DNA of 64,000 nt from Croceibacterium mercuriale (GCF_000802385.1 NZ_JTDN01000001.1:503501-567500), one strand, 5' to 3'; counted from the stretch's first letter, positions 27,740 through 36,412 are shown. Notes: a model not told the origin generated them from the letters alone. A program made the numbers and translations.

Positions 27740-28393
27740 ATGGTAGATCGCAAGACACTCCGGCAGGTGTCGGAAGAGCTGAAGACGCGCATCGCGCAAG
27801 GGCTGTACGCGCCCGGCCAGCGGTTGCTCGAGAAGGACCTGGTGGAGGAATACGGCGTCAGCCGCGGGCGGATGCGCGAGGTGCTGCGCAATTTGGTGGG
27901 CGAGGGCCTGCTGGAGTTCGAGGAGCAGCGCGGCGTACGGATCCGCCGGCTGGACCGCAAGGACGCGACCGACCTGGGCCGCCTGCGCGAGATGATCGAA
28001 GGTCTGGCGGCACGGCTGGCTGCGGAACGGATGCCCGATGCGGAGCTGGAGCGGCAGCTGGTCACGCTGGGCGAGCAGATGGACCAGACGGCTGCCGCTT
28101 CCGATGCCGAAACCTACGGCCACCTCAATCGTGAATTTCACGACCTGATCGTGCGGGCTGCGGACAATGCGTTGCTGGCGACCACGCTGGATCGGCTGCG
28201 CGTGCCGTTGTTCCGGCTGCAATTCGTGGAAGGGCTCCGGCGCGAGACGCTGGAGGAGCGCAATGGCGACCATCAGGCGATCACCCGCGCGATCCTGTCA
28301 GGCGACGGCGACGCGGCGGAGGCCGCCATGCGGTGCCATGTCCGCGGCGGCAACGCGCGCCTCGCCGCGCTGGCCGACCGCCTGTTTCTGTAA
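27740..28393 (+). CDS. GntR/FCD-family transcriptional regulator
   Basis: Regulator of 217 residues. The winged HTH is at the N-terminus (residues 8-75: LKTRIAQGLYAPGQRLLEKDL, YGVSRGRMREVLRNL, EEQRGVRIRRL), followed by an FCD helical domain with the ligand/metal pattern HLNREFHDLIV and DHQAITRAIL. It is encoded within the operon, 11 bases after the P450 gene, the usual arrangement for a repressor released by the pathway substrate. The palindrome at 22391-22402 is its likely target. Start ATG 27740; a frame extending upstream overlaps the P450 gene and is not supported. Confidence 0.9.
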   Translation: MVDRKTLRQVSEELKTRIAQGLYAPGQRLLEKDLVEEYGVSRGRMREVLRNLVGEGLLEFEEQRGVRIRRLDRKDATDLGRLREMIEGLAARLAAERMPDAELERQLVTLGEQMDQTAAASDAETYGHLNREFHDLIVRAADNALLATTLDRLRVPLFRLQFVEGLRRETLEERNGDHQAITRAILSGDGDAAEAAMRCHVRGGNARLAALADRLFL

Positions 28394-28406
28394 GGGAGGA
28401 CCAAGG

Positions 28407-29369
28407 ATGCGTCATGTGCTGAAGGCGACCGGTGCAACGCTGGCCATGTTGATGGCGGCGGCATGTGTGCAGACCACGGCACCGGCGGGCAGCGGTCCGG
28501 ATGCGGCCAGTCTGGCCGACACCCTGCCCGACATGCCGGGCACCGGGCCGTTCCCCGCGATCAAGGAAGTCGTCAGCGGCCTGCCCGATCACGTGCTCTA
28601 TCGCCCGGCGCAACTGGACGGGCTGGGACAGACCAGGCTGGGCGTGCTGTTGTGGGGCAATGGCGGCTGCCGGGCGGATGGCGCATCGGCGCGCCAGCAC
28701 CTGCTGGAAATCGCTTCCCACGGCTATGTCGCCATCGCGCCAGGCTCGATCCGCAGCGGTCCTGGCGCTCCACCCGCCCCGCCGGCCGAGCGTCCGCATG
28801 CCGGAGACGCATTCCCGCCGGTGGAGACCACGCCCGAAGACATGGTCGCCGCACTGGACTGGCTCCTGGCCGAAAACGCGCGCCCTGGAAGCGGCTGGTA
28901 CCAGCGCATCGATCCGGTCGCGATCGCGGTAGCGGGGCACAGCTGTGGCGGCTTGCAGGCAATCAAGCTGTCCGCCGATCCGCGTATCGCCACGACCATC
29001 GTGCAGAACAGCGGCGTCCTCAACCCGGGCAGTGGCAACCCGATCCGCGGGCTGACTGTCGACAAGGCCGAACTTAACAATCTCCACGCGCCCGTCCTGT
29101 ATGTGCTGGGCGGACAGGGTGACGTGGCGTGGCCCAACGGCATGGACGATTATGCGCGCATCGACCACGTGCCTGTGGCGGCCGCGGATCTGGATGTCGG
29201 ACATGGCGGGACATTCGACCAGCCGAATGGGGGCAGGGCGGCCCAGATCGTCTGGCGCTGGCTGGACTGGCAGTTGCGCGGTGATCAGGCGGCGGGCACG
29301 TGGTTCGCCGGCGAGGATTGCCAGCTCTGCACCAGCCGGGAATGGCAGTACGCCAGCAAGAGGCTGTGA
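28407..29369 (+). CDS. lipoprotein alpha/beta hydrolase
   Basis: Hydrolase of 320 residues, probably anchored in the envelope: MRHVLKATGATLAMLMAAAC puts a lipobox-like MAAAC at Cys20. The catalytic Ser179 lies in GHSCGG, with Asp239 (GGQGDVAWP) and His266 (DVGHGGTF) as likely triad partners. GNGGCRADG near residue 85 is the oxyanion loop. The fold resembles the dienelactone-hydrolase or cutinase-like groups. GGGAGGA at 28394-28400 gives a strong ribosome site. Last gene of the receptor-MFS-P450-regulator operon. Together with the divergent secreted hydrolase it implies an ester- or lactone-containing substrate. Confidence 0.87.
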   Translation: MRHVLKATGATLAMLMAAACVQTTAPAGSGPDAASLADTLPDMPGTGPFPAIKEVVSGLPDHVLYRPAQLDGLGQTRLGVLLWGNGGCRADGASARQHLLEIASHGYVAIAPGSIRSGPGAPPAPPAERPHAGDAFPPVETTPEDMVAALDWLLAENARPGSGWYQRIDPVAIAVAGHSCGGLQAIKLSADPRIATTIVQNSGVLNPGSGNPIRGLTVDKAELNNLHAPVLYVLGGQGDVAWPNGMDDYARIDHVPVAAADLDVGHGGTFDQPNGGRAAQIVWRWLDWQLRGDQAAGTWFAGEDCQLCTSREWQYASKRL

Positions 29370-29549
29370 TGAGCTGACGGCGGGTGCGAGGTCCGGGGGC
29401 GTGACGAACATGCTTCCGGAGTTTGCCATGGGAGAGGCGATCCGCATCTGGCGCAAAGCCGTGGAAATTCGTGGCGCAGGACTGGCGGAGCGCTTCAAAG
29501 ACGACTGAACGTCCGGCGGCTGCTGGCGGTTGAAGCAGGCGGAGCCTGG

Positions 29550-29747
29550 CTATAGACTAATTCCACGCCTCGCCATCTCGCGCGCAGCAATCTCCTTCAA
29601 GGTCGACGGCGGGGCAGCTTCGAAGATGTCTGCAAGATCGAGCAGATCGTTGTCACTCAAGGCGACAACCGTCGCTTCGATGTCCGCCAGGTGCTTCTTT
29701 GCACGCCTGTCCTGATTAGCACGCCAAGCGCCACGAGGTTTCAACAT
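29550..29747 (-). CDS. small hypothetical protein (65 residues)
   Basis: Not recognised. The frame starting at ATG 29747 gives a basic N-terminus (MLKPRGAWRANQDRRAKKH) and an acidic, regular C-terminal half with an amphipathic helical pattern (LSDNDLLDLADIFEAAP, then LKEIAAREMARRG). This looks like a small folded or helical protein rather than random translation. Base composition is less GC-rich than the neighbours. The same frame continues upstream to 30206, but that part reads as non-coding. No neighbour shares its strand, so context does not help. Confidence 0.45.
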   Translation of the reverse strand: MLKPRGAWRANQDRRAKKHLADIEATVVALSDNDLLDLADIFEAAPPSTLKEIAAREMARRGISL

Positions 29748-30157
29748 CTTCGTAGCGTAGCACAACGCGCCTAGATTCGGACTCGCAAAGGCGGGTACGA
29801 ATGTCACGACCAGCAAAGCCGACAAGAGTTTGAACTGGACACTCTGGCAGCGCCGGCTGCCGATGGTCCGCTGACACGTGCATGGTAGGACGAGCGGCTG
29901 TACGCTTGATCCACGGCTGCATTGCCGGTGCTGGCAGCGGGTCATCGCTTTGGCCCAATTGGTTTGAACCCGATCCGGTAGGAACACCGGCTGCCCTGCT
30001 TCGCTTAACAGCGGCGGCCCTCCGGCCCGCAGGAGCTGAAATTTGGCAGAGACAATAAAGCCGGGGCGGTCGCCGTCATCTTGCGGCTGGCGCCGTGGCC
30101 TGGCCGCGCGTTGTTGCCGGGCGGGCGCACAAAGCGGGATAGGCCGGGCAGCATGAG
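29748..30157. other. 410-base gap, no gene recognised
   Basis: Region between the small minus-strand ORF and the photolyase. It is lower in GC than the surroundings at its left end. The only long frame, on the minus strand, has no motif and looks non-coding. No tRNA, hairpin with U-run or repeat was seen. Confidence 0.5.
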
Positions 30158-31636
30158 ATGGTGATGCCCCCGCTGCCGCCAGTGCTCGCCGACTGGCGCG
30201 AGGCACCCCGCGTCCGCGCCCTCAACGATCGCCCGCTCGGGGCAGACAGCCGCTACGTGCTGTGCTGGCTGCAGCAGGCGCTCCGCGCCCGCGACAATCC
30301 GGTGATCGATGCGGCCGTCCGGCTCGGCAATGCGTTGCGGCTGCCTGTTCTGGTGTATCACGGCGTGCGGGAGGACTATCCATACGCATCCGATCGGCTG
30401 CATCGCTTCATCCTGGGCGCAAGCCTCGACCTCGGGGCGGGTTGCGAGGCACGCGGGATCGCCTTTGTCCGCCATGTCGACCGGCAGGAGCAGCGCGAGC
30501 GCGGCCTTGTCCACCGGCTCGGCACAGACGCCGCGGCGATCGTCGCGGAGGACCAGCCGACCTTTGTGGCGCGCTGGCAGGCGGACCGGGTAGCGCGGCG
30601 CGCGGCGGTGCCGATCTACGTGGTCAACGCCGCCTGCCTGGTTCCGCCTTCGGTCATCGGCGACAACGTGCGCGGCCGCTCCGGCTTCTTGCGCCAGCAT
30701 GAGCCTGAGCGCGCCACCTGGAGCAAGGCCGGGGACGAGGCGCCTGATGTCTCGCGCTACGACGGGCCGCTGCCCTTCGATCCCGATCAGCTGGAAAGCG
30801 CCGGGATCGACGCCCTCGTTGCCAGTCTGGCGATCGACCACACGCTGCCGCCCAGCGACATGCATCCGCCCGGGCGGGCGGCGGCGATGACCCGGCTTGC
30901 CCGGCTGATGAAGGAGGTGCTGCCCGGCTACGCCTCGGCACGCAACGATGCCACGCGGCCGGAGGGGGCGAGCGGGCTTTCGCCCTACCTGCATTTCGGA
31001 GTCCTCGGCCCGCGCGAAGTGATGGCGGCGGTAGCGGATGCCCGGGCCGGCGGGACGCACAAGGCCAAGTTCGCCGACGAACTGCTCGGCTGGCGCGAGT
31101 GGTTCCACTACCAGGCGCGGGGGCTCGCCCGGCCGGAGCAGTACGGGAGGGTGGCGGAGTGGGCCCGGCGGACGCTGGCCGAGCACGCGGACGATGCTCG
31201 GCCGGATGCCGAGCCGCTGGCGGCCATGCTGCGCGGCGAAACGCGCGACGAGACGTGGAACGCGTGCCAGCGCCAGTTCCTCGTCCATGGCTGGATGCAC
31301 AACAATTTGCGCATGTACTGGGGCAAGCGGATCATCGCGATGACGCCCGATCCGGAGACGGCATGGGCGACCGCCTGCTATCTCAACGACCGACTGAGCC
31401 TGGATGGGCGTGACCCGGCCACCTATGGCAACATGGCCGCGATGTTCGGTGGCTCGCCCGGGGATCGGGACCGGCCGGTCTACGGCCGGGTGGCGACGCG
31501 CGGCGACGGATCGACGCGGAACCGTGAGCAGGGCGCAACGTGGCTTGCGGCAGCGCTGCAGCCGCCGGCGGTGTCGGTGCCCGACCCCTTGCCCGGTGAC
31601 GCCTATCTGGCCGGTGCCTGGCCCGCCAAGACCTGA
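30158..31636 (+). CDS. class II-type DNA photolyase (FAD-dependent)
   Basis: Flavoprotein of 492 residues that repairs cyclobutane pyrimidine dimers using blue light. The N-terminal Rossmann domain begins with RVRALNDRPLGADSRYVLCWLQQALRARDNP, parts of which (LN-R, YVLCWLQQ) are typical of class II enzymes. The C-terminal helical FAD domain has GLSPYLHFGVLGPREV, WREWFHYQARGL and WNACQRQFLVHGWMHNNLRMYW, the last being the class II flavin-binding signature. ATG 30158 is used; 30152 is out of frame and 30164 is in frame. It stands alone, with no partner gene. Confidence 0.88.
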   Translation: MVMPPLPPVLADWREAPRVRALNDRPLGADSRYVLCWLQQALRARDNPVIDAAVRLGNALRLPVLVYHGVREDYPYASDRLHRFILGASLDLGAGCEARGIAFVRHVDRQEQRERGLVHRLGTDAAAIVAEDQPTFVARWQADRVARRAAVPIYVVNAACLVPPSVIGDNVRGRSGFLRQHEPERATWSKAGDEAPDVSRYDGPLPFDPDQLESAGIDALVASLAIDHTLPPSDMHPPGRAAAMTRLARLMKEVLPGYASARNDATRPEGASGLSPYLHFGVLGPREVMAAVADARAGGTHKAKFADELLGWREWFHYQARGLARPEQYGRVAEWARRTLAEHADDARPDAEPLAAMLRGETRDETWNACQRQFLVHGWMHNNLRMYWGKRIIAMTPDPETAWATACYLNDRLSLDGRDPATYGNMAAMFGGSPGDRDRPVYGRVATRGDGSTRNREQGATWLAAALQPPAVSVPDPLPGDAYLAGAWPAKT

Positions 31637-31956
31637 GGCCGCGCTGCTCGCCTGAAGCTTAGGGGGCGGTAGCCTAAATGGCATTTGCCGCGGGGCGGCA
31701 AGCACCAGCCTGGGCCTGCGGATTGCATCGACACCGGCGCAAGGACAGTCAGGCAGCTTGCGCCTCAAAGGGATTTAAGGCGCGACCTTAGCGACCTTGC
31801 CGCATGCGGTTTACCTCATGACGATCGAGAGCTGAGCTACGGGGCGAGAGGTGTGGATATGTCGACTGCAACGAGGTCTGAGCAGCCATAAAGGAAGGCC
31901 CGGACGGGTGCCTGTCGGCGGCTCGGACCGGTAGGCGACAGAAGCGCGCTTACGTG
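31637..31956. other. 320-base gap, no gene recognised
   Basis: Between the photolyase and the decayed TPR gene. A short inverted repeat TTGCC/GGCAA near 31684-31701 could form a weak hairpin but lacks a U-run, so it is not called a terminator. No convincing open frame is present. Confidence 0.5.
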
Positions 31957-33124
31957 TCAGGCCACCCCGGCGTCAGGCAATCCAGTGGCGGGGTTGGCGC
32001 GGAACGGATCGAAGCTGGCGGGCAGGGTGGCGTTGATGGGCTCGGGCAGGATCCTGCCCACAGCCGCCGCCGCCGCGATCACGTCGGGCGCTGTGTGGAT
32101 GGCCTCGGCGGGCGGTTGCATCAGGCGGTCCAATGGTGTCAGCGCCCTCTCTGCCTCAGGCTGTACGAAGTTGAGCGCCCATGTGCGCGTCTCTTCGTCG
32201 GCCAAACGTTCCACTAACAGCGCCCGTGCTGCCGTCAGGTCGCCCCGGCACAGATTGACCGTCATGGCATGGGTGGGCATCACGGCCCGTGCCAGCAGCA
32301 CAGCGGCGACCGGGCCCTGTGCCTCGTCGTTGCGCCCCAGTTGCGACAGGCGCAGGCCCGCCATGTTGACCTAGACGATAGCCTCGCGATTGATGCACGG
32401 GCCCGCATCGGCCCATTCGGCAATGCGCGGCCACAACGCCTCGTAACGCCGGTCGACATACAGCGTCATCATGTGGCCGGGACTACCGATCGCCGTGACG
32501 GCTTGCAGCGCCTCCGCCTGCTGTCCGCTGCGGACCGCCTGCCGCGTGCGGGCAAGGGCAGAGCCGGACCAGTCTGATGCCTTGGTGACGGTGTAGCCGA
32601 TCTCGCTGAGAGGAGCGCCCACCCGGTCTGCCCGCTCGTGATCGCCAATACGGCGAAGCCGATCGAGCAGCGCGTCGATCAGGTAGGAACTGGTACGCTG
32701 CGCCGCGGCTGGCGCTTCCCGACTGGCCTGAAGCCATAGATCTGCAGCGCGAGTGGGCGCGCCGGAGAAGGTGAAGATGCTGACGGCGGTCAGCTTGGAT
32801 TGCGGATGATCGGGCAACAGGCGCAGCGCCTCCTCTACTGCCAGGACGGCCGGCGCTGGCTGGCGTGCCTGGGCGAGCAGGCCGGCCCGCACCGGCTGCA
32901 CCATGCCGCGCAACGGGGTAGGGCGGGGAAGCTTGGCCAGTGCGACATCCAGCTGAGCAAGGTCAGGCGCGCGGGAGGCGACGATGGTGGCGACTTCCGC
33001 CATGCCGCCCGGTCAGCCGGGGCCGTGGTCATCTCCAACGGACTGCCGGCGGCGTGGATGCCGCCAGTGCCGCACCCGGCAGGATGGCGGCGAGCAGGGG
33101 CAAGGCGGCAACGGCGATCTTCCA
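31957..33124 (-). pseudogene. decayed TPR-like exported protein
   Basis: Two stretches in the same minus-strand frame, 33003-32371 and 32364-31957, are separated only by an amber codon (TAG at 32373-32371) and two sense codons. Together they read as one helical-repeat protein with TPR-like periodicity (LAVEEALRLLPDHPQS, AADLWLQASREAPAAA). Upstream, a clear signal peptide (KIAVAALPLLAAILPGAALAAS, given here without its first codon context) lies in another frame at 33121-33060 and has TAG-TGG where the start should be. An intermediate segment (LEMTTAPADRAA) is in the third frame. A lost start, two frame changes and one nonsense codon indicate a dead gene. Function of the ancestor unknown. Confidence 0.7.
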
Positions 33125-33471
33125 CTACGGAACGTGCCGCGCTTCGTCCGCAAAGGAAGGGGATCCTGACGATTTCGTCTCGAGGCATCGCGCCACGCAC
33201 ATGATCGGTCAGATGCCACAATCCGGGAATGCGGCAGGATGGTCACGGGAGGAACTGACCGCCGGGTTATCGCGAGCTGTAGCAGCCCGTACTGCCTCGT
33301 CCGTCAGCATCTGAAGCCCCACCCTGTGGTGCCCGATAGCCTCGCGATCCACCCCCGAACAGCCGTCGGCTTGAGGCGGGCCGACGTGGACCCTGTCGGA
33401 CACGAGCAGCGGGGAAGTATGAAGATTTCAGCTGGATGGCGGACGATCCTGGATCACCATGGATCTGCAAG
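33125..33471. other. 347-base gap between pseudogene and tRNA
   Basis: No convincing gene. Open frames on both strands are short and compositionally non-coding. The region follows the tRNA on its own strand and may contain its trailer; no U-rich hairpin was identified. Confidence 0.45.
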
Positions 33472-33562
33472 TGGCGGAGCGGGTGGGATTCGAACCCACG
33501 ATACGCTTTTGACGTATACACACTTTCCAGGCGTGCGCCTTCGACCACTCGGCCACCGCTCC
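33472..33562 (-). tRNA. tRNA-Ser(GGA)
   Basis: A complete 91-base tRNA read on the minus strand. The acceptor stem GGAGCGG/CCGCTCC, discriminator G and an encoded CCA end are visible. The anticodon loop CTGGAAA carries anticodon GGA, decoding UCC/UCU serine codons. The long variable arm (GTATACG...CGTATC) is typical of tRNA-Ser, and the T arm GTGGG-TTCGAAT-CCCAC is perfect. Confidence 0.97.
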
Positions 33563-33659
33563 GCATGCCTGCTGGCAAGAGCGCGGCCCCTACAGGCGGG
33601 TGGGCCGGTTGGCAAGCATGTGCTTGTCACTCCATCCACAGGCAGCGTAGCATGCACCA

Positions 33660-34067
33660 ATGACACCCCGCACCTTTGGTCCGCCGCCCAGTCTGGAGGA
33701 GATCGAGCAGCTCGCCCATGCAGCGCTCCGGCGCATTCCCGCTCCCTTTGCCGATCATCTGACGGGTGTGCGCCTGCTGGTGGAGGACTACGCCGAAGCA
33801 GCCGTCCTGACCGATCTGGGCATCGAAGATCCGTTCGAACTCACCGGCCTGTATGAAGGCCTGCCGCTGGGCGACAAGAGCATTGACCATAGCGGCGCGA
33901 TGCCGGACCGCATCCGCCTGTTCCGTCGCCCGATCCTGGATGAATGGGCCGAGCGTGGCGACATCACGCTGGAGCATCTTGTGGCCCACGTGCTGGTGCA
34001 TGAGGTCGGCCACCATTTCGGCCTGTCTGATGCGGCGATGCATGCGCTGGAGGACGAGGCCGGCTGA
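33660..34067 (+). CDS. zincin-like metallopeptidase family protein
   Basis: Protein of 135 residues of the small bacterial zincin family (DUF1025/Zincin_1). The metal site is His114-Glu115-xx-His118 in VHEVGHHFGLSD, with Asp124 as the third ligand, an HExxHxxGxxD arrangement. The rest (LTDLGIEDPFELTGLYEG, RIRLFRRPILDEWA) matches the family's conserved core. Cytoplasmic, no signal peptide. Substrate is not established for the family. It is followed 42 bases later by the cyclophilin gene. Confidence 0.9.
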   Translation: MTPRTFGPPPSLEEIEQLAHAALRRIPAPFADHLTGVRLLVEDYAEAAVLTDLGIEDPFELTGLYEGLPLGDKSIDHSGAMPDRIRLFRRPILDEWAERGDITLEHLVAHVLVHEVGHHFGLSDAAMHALEDEAG

Positions 34068-34109
34068 GATTGCCCTTGCCGCAGGGCGACGCGGTGGCAG
34101 GATGGCGCG

Positions 34110-35102
34110 ATGCATATCCACGCCTCCGTCGCGGCCCTGCTGGCCGTTCTCGCCACCGCCACGCCCACCAGCGCGCAACAGCCGGCAGAGCCACCCACGC
34201 CCGGATCGATCATCGCTGCAGCGCCGGCGGAGGACTGGCGGGCGATCGATCCGGCCGACCTGCTGGTGATGGACCTTGCTCCGGATGCTGCCGGGCAACC
34301 CCGCCGCGTCGTCATCCAGTTGCTGCCGGCGCCCTTCAGCCAGGGGTGGGTGGAGAACATCCGGACACTGGCCGCCGCGCGCTGGTGGGACGGGACCGGC
34401 GTCTATCGCGTGGTCGACAATTGGGTGGCACAATGGGGCGCGGGGGAGGATGAGGCCGGCAAGAGCAAGCCCTTGCCGCCGGGAATCACGCCCGTGCCCG
34501 AAACCGCCTATGTCACCTCTGTCCTGCGCGGGCCGGAGGACGGACGCGATCACGTGCTGACCGGCCGGGGCGCGAATGGCGGCCGTGAGGAGATCGTGGT
34601 CAGCCGCTGGCTAGACCCATATGCGATTGGCGCGCATGTCGCCGGCTGGCCGGTCGCGCTGGACAGCCAGGGCGACGGCACCGCCTGGCCGGTCCACTGC
34701 TATGGCGCGGTCGGCGTGGCGCGCGACCTGTCGCCCGACACCGGCAGCGGGGCAGAGCTGTATGCGGTGATCGGCCATGCGCCGCGCCAGCTCGACCGCA
34801 ACATCGCGGTGGTGGGCCGCGTGATCGAAGGGATCGAGCATCTTTCCGTCCTGCCGCGTGGCACGGGAGAGGCGGGCGTGTACCGCACCCCGGCGGAACA
34901 TACGCCGATCCGCTCCGTCCGCATGGGCGACGCGCTGCCAGCGGGCGAGCCGCTGCGTTTCGAGTACCTGGCCACGGACAGCGACAGCTTTGACCGCTAT
35001 CTGGCGATCAAGGCCAACCGGCAGGACTCGTTCTACAAGGTGCCGGCGGGCGGGGTCGATCTGTGCAATGCGCCGGTGCCGGTACGCCGCGTACAATCCT
35101 GA
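34110..35102 (+). CDS. exported cyclophilin-type peptidyl-prolyl isomerase
   Basis: Periplasmic foldase of 330 residues. The signal peptide MHIHASVAALLAVLATATPTSA precedes a divergent cyclophilin fold: VVIQLLPAPFSQGWVENIRTLAAARWWDGTGVYRVVDNWVAQWG corresponds in pattern to the start of the cyclophilin barrel, here interrupted by a longer insertion (residues 125-200); HCYGAVGVARD, ELYAVIGHAPRQLDRNIAVVGRVI follow. Several catalytic positions of human CypA are not obviously conserved, so the activity may be weak or altered. It follows the zincin gene on the same strand. Confidence 0.8.
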   Translation: MHIHASVAALLAVLATATPTSAQQPAEPPTPGSIIAAAPAEDWRAIDPADLLVMDLAPDAAGQPRRVVIQLLPAPFSQGWVENIRTLAAARWWDGTGVYRVVDNWVAQWGAGEDEAGKSKPLPPGITPVPETAYVTSVLRGPEDGRDHVLTGRGANGGREEIVVSRWLDPYAIGAHVAGWPVALDSQGDGTAWPVHCYGAVGVARDLSPDTGSGAELYAVIGHAPRQLDRNIAVVGRVIEGIEHLSVLPRGTGEAGVYRTPAEHTPIRSVRMGDALPAGEPLRFEYLATDSDSFDRYLAIKANRQDSFYKVPAGGVDLCNAPVPVRRVQS

Positions 35103-35117
35103 TGGACCAGCAAAGTA

Positions 35118-35129
35118 ATGTTGTCACAT
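35118..35129. promoter_or_regulatory. Zur-box-like sequence
   Basis: ATGTTGTCACAT matches 10 of 12 bases of the palindrome ATGTTATAACAT that forms the core of many Zur boxes. It overlaps the first possible start codon of the MerC gene. This argues that translation starts at 35157 and that the gene may be zinc-regulated. Confidence 0.3.
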
Positions 35130-35156
35130 GCCGTGATCGGTTCTAAGAGACCGGTC

Positions 35157-35546
35157 ATGATTTCGTCCCAGCTTGCCCGCCGCCAATCACTGACGCTGCT
35201 CGACGGCTTCGCGCTGGCGGCGTCTGCCGCATGCATGGTGCACTGCCTGGCGCTGCCGCTGGTACTCGCCATGCTGCCCCTGTTGTCCGGCACATTGGTG
35301 GAGGGGGAGGGCTTTCACGTACTGGTGCTGGCACTGGCGATGCCGACCAGTGCCATGGCCTTGTGGGCCTCGCGCTCCCCGGGCCGCGGCCATGGCCCGC
35401 TACTTGCAGGCGCCGCCGGTCTGGGCCTGCTCGCGCTCGCGCTGCTGGTCGGCGAGGCGGCGGAGCAGATGTTGACCTTGGGCGGCAGCCTGCTGCTGGC
35501 GGGCGCGCATGTGACGAACTGGCGCGCGCGCCGCAGCCGGCGCTAG
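35157..35546 (+). CDS. MerC-domain membrane protein
   Basis: Small inner-membrane protein of 129 residues with four hydrophobic helices. The MerC signature LLDGFALAASAACMVHCLALP carries the paired cysteines (CMVHC) that bind metal in mercury transporters. Chromosomal MerC-like proteins are often linked to zinc handling, not mercury, and no mer genes are nearby. ATG 35157 is preferred to 35118, because the Zur-like box overlaps the latter and AAGAGA lies before the former. Its stop codon shares a CTAG tetramer with the stop of the convergent NYN gene. Confidence 0.82.
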   Translation: MISSQLARRQSLTLLDGFALAASAACMVHCLALPLVLAMLPLLSGTLVEGEGFHVLVLALAMPTSAMALWASRSPGRGHGPLLAGAAGLGLLALALLVGEAAEQMLTLGGSLLLAGAHVTNWRARRSRR

Positions 35547-36412
35547 CCTTCGGGCGCCTTGGCCCGGTCGGTATTGCGCCGGTCGGCCACATAGCGCTGG
35601 CCGCCGGGGACCTGCACGATCTCGAACAGTCCGGTTGCCTCGAACAGGGCAGGGAAGTTCTTGACCCCGTAATTGCGCGGATCGATCGGCGCCTGCCGCT
35701 TCGCTGCGCTGCCGGCGGTGCTCAGCACAGCCCAGCCATCGTCGCGTGCGGCCGCGTCGACCGCGCCGCGCAGGATGGTCACCAGCTTGGCGTCGAGTGC
35801 CAGCGGCCGTTCCGACCTGACAGCCGGTTTGGCGGGGGCATCGGGCGCCGCCTTTGCCGGATTGTCCTCGCTTTCGGCGGGCCTTGCCTTGCTGGCCGCC
35901 CTTGCGCGCGCCGGCTTCTCCCTGGCAGGTTCGTCGCGGACGGCGGCCGCGGGATCGTCCAGGCTGTCGAGATACAGGAAGGTGGTGCAGGCGTTCACGA
36001 ACGGATCGGGCGTCTTGCGCTCACCGAAGCCATACACGTCGTGCCCGTTGGCGCGCAGTTGCATCACCAGGGGGGTGAAATCGGCATCGCTCGACGCCAG
36101 GCAGAAGGCGTCCGGCTTGACCGTGTAGAGCAGTTCCATCGCATCGATTACCAGCGCGATGTCGGTGGCGTTCTTGCCGGTGGAATAGCTGAACTGCTGG
36201 ATCGGCCGGATCGCATGGGCGTGCAGCTTGCCCGTCCAGCCCTTCAGCCCGGGGCTGGCCCAGTTGCCATAAGCGCGCCGGATACTGGCCGTGCCGTACT
36301 TCGCCAGTTCGGCCAGCATGGCCGGAATCTTGCTGTGGGAGACATTGTCGGCGTCGATCAGCAGAGCGATGCGGCGATCGGGCGTGGGACCTGACGGGGA
36401 ATTGCTGCTCAT
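35543..36412 (-). CDS. NYN-domain nuclease-like protein with C-terminal OST-HTH domain
   Basis: Protein of 289 residues. The N-terminal NYN domain (residues 13-150) shows the acidic PIN-type active site: IALLIDADNV, ATDIALVIDAME and LASSDADFTPLV supply the metal-binding Asp residues. A low-complexity Ala/Lys/Pro linker (about 155-205) leads to a small C-terminal domain (LDAKLVTILRGAVDAAARDDGW, IDPRNYGVKNFPALFEATG) resembling OST-HTH/LOTUS, an RNA-binding module. Likely an RNA endonuclease; target unknown. The start lies one base before the end of rsh, so the two may be transcribed together. Confidence 0.88.
   Translation of the reverse strand: MSSNSPSGPTPDRRIALLIDADNVSHSKIPAMLAELAKYGTASIRRAYGNWASPGLKGWTGKLHAHAIRPIQQFSYSTGKNATDIALVIDAMELLYTVKPDAFCLASSDADFTPLVMQLRANGHDVYGFGERKTPDPFVNACTTFLYLDSLDDPAAAVRDEPAREKPARARAASKARPAESEDNPAKAAPDAPAKPAVRSERPLALDAKLVTILRGAVDAAARDDGWAVLSTAGSAAKRQAPIDPRNYGVKNFPALFEATGLFEIVQVPGGQRYVADRRNTDRAKAPEG

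Noticed and set aside
29401-29508. Short plus-strand frame ending in the residues AGLAERFKDD
   Set aside because: About 32 codons, no strong ribosome site, no neighbour or motif to support it. It could be a remnant, but the evidence is too thin to call it.
31684-31701. Small hairpin after the photolyase
   Set aside because: Short stem and no U-run, so it does not qualify as an intrinsic terminator.
30005-31768. 587-codon minus-strand frame opposite the photolyase
   Set aside because: Antisense translation; the photolyase frame carries the flavin-site motifs.
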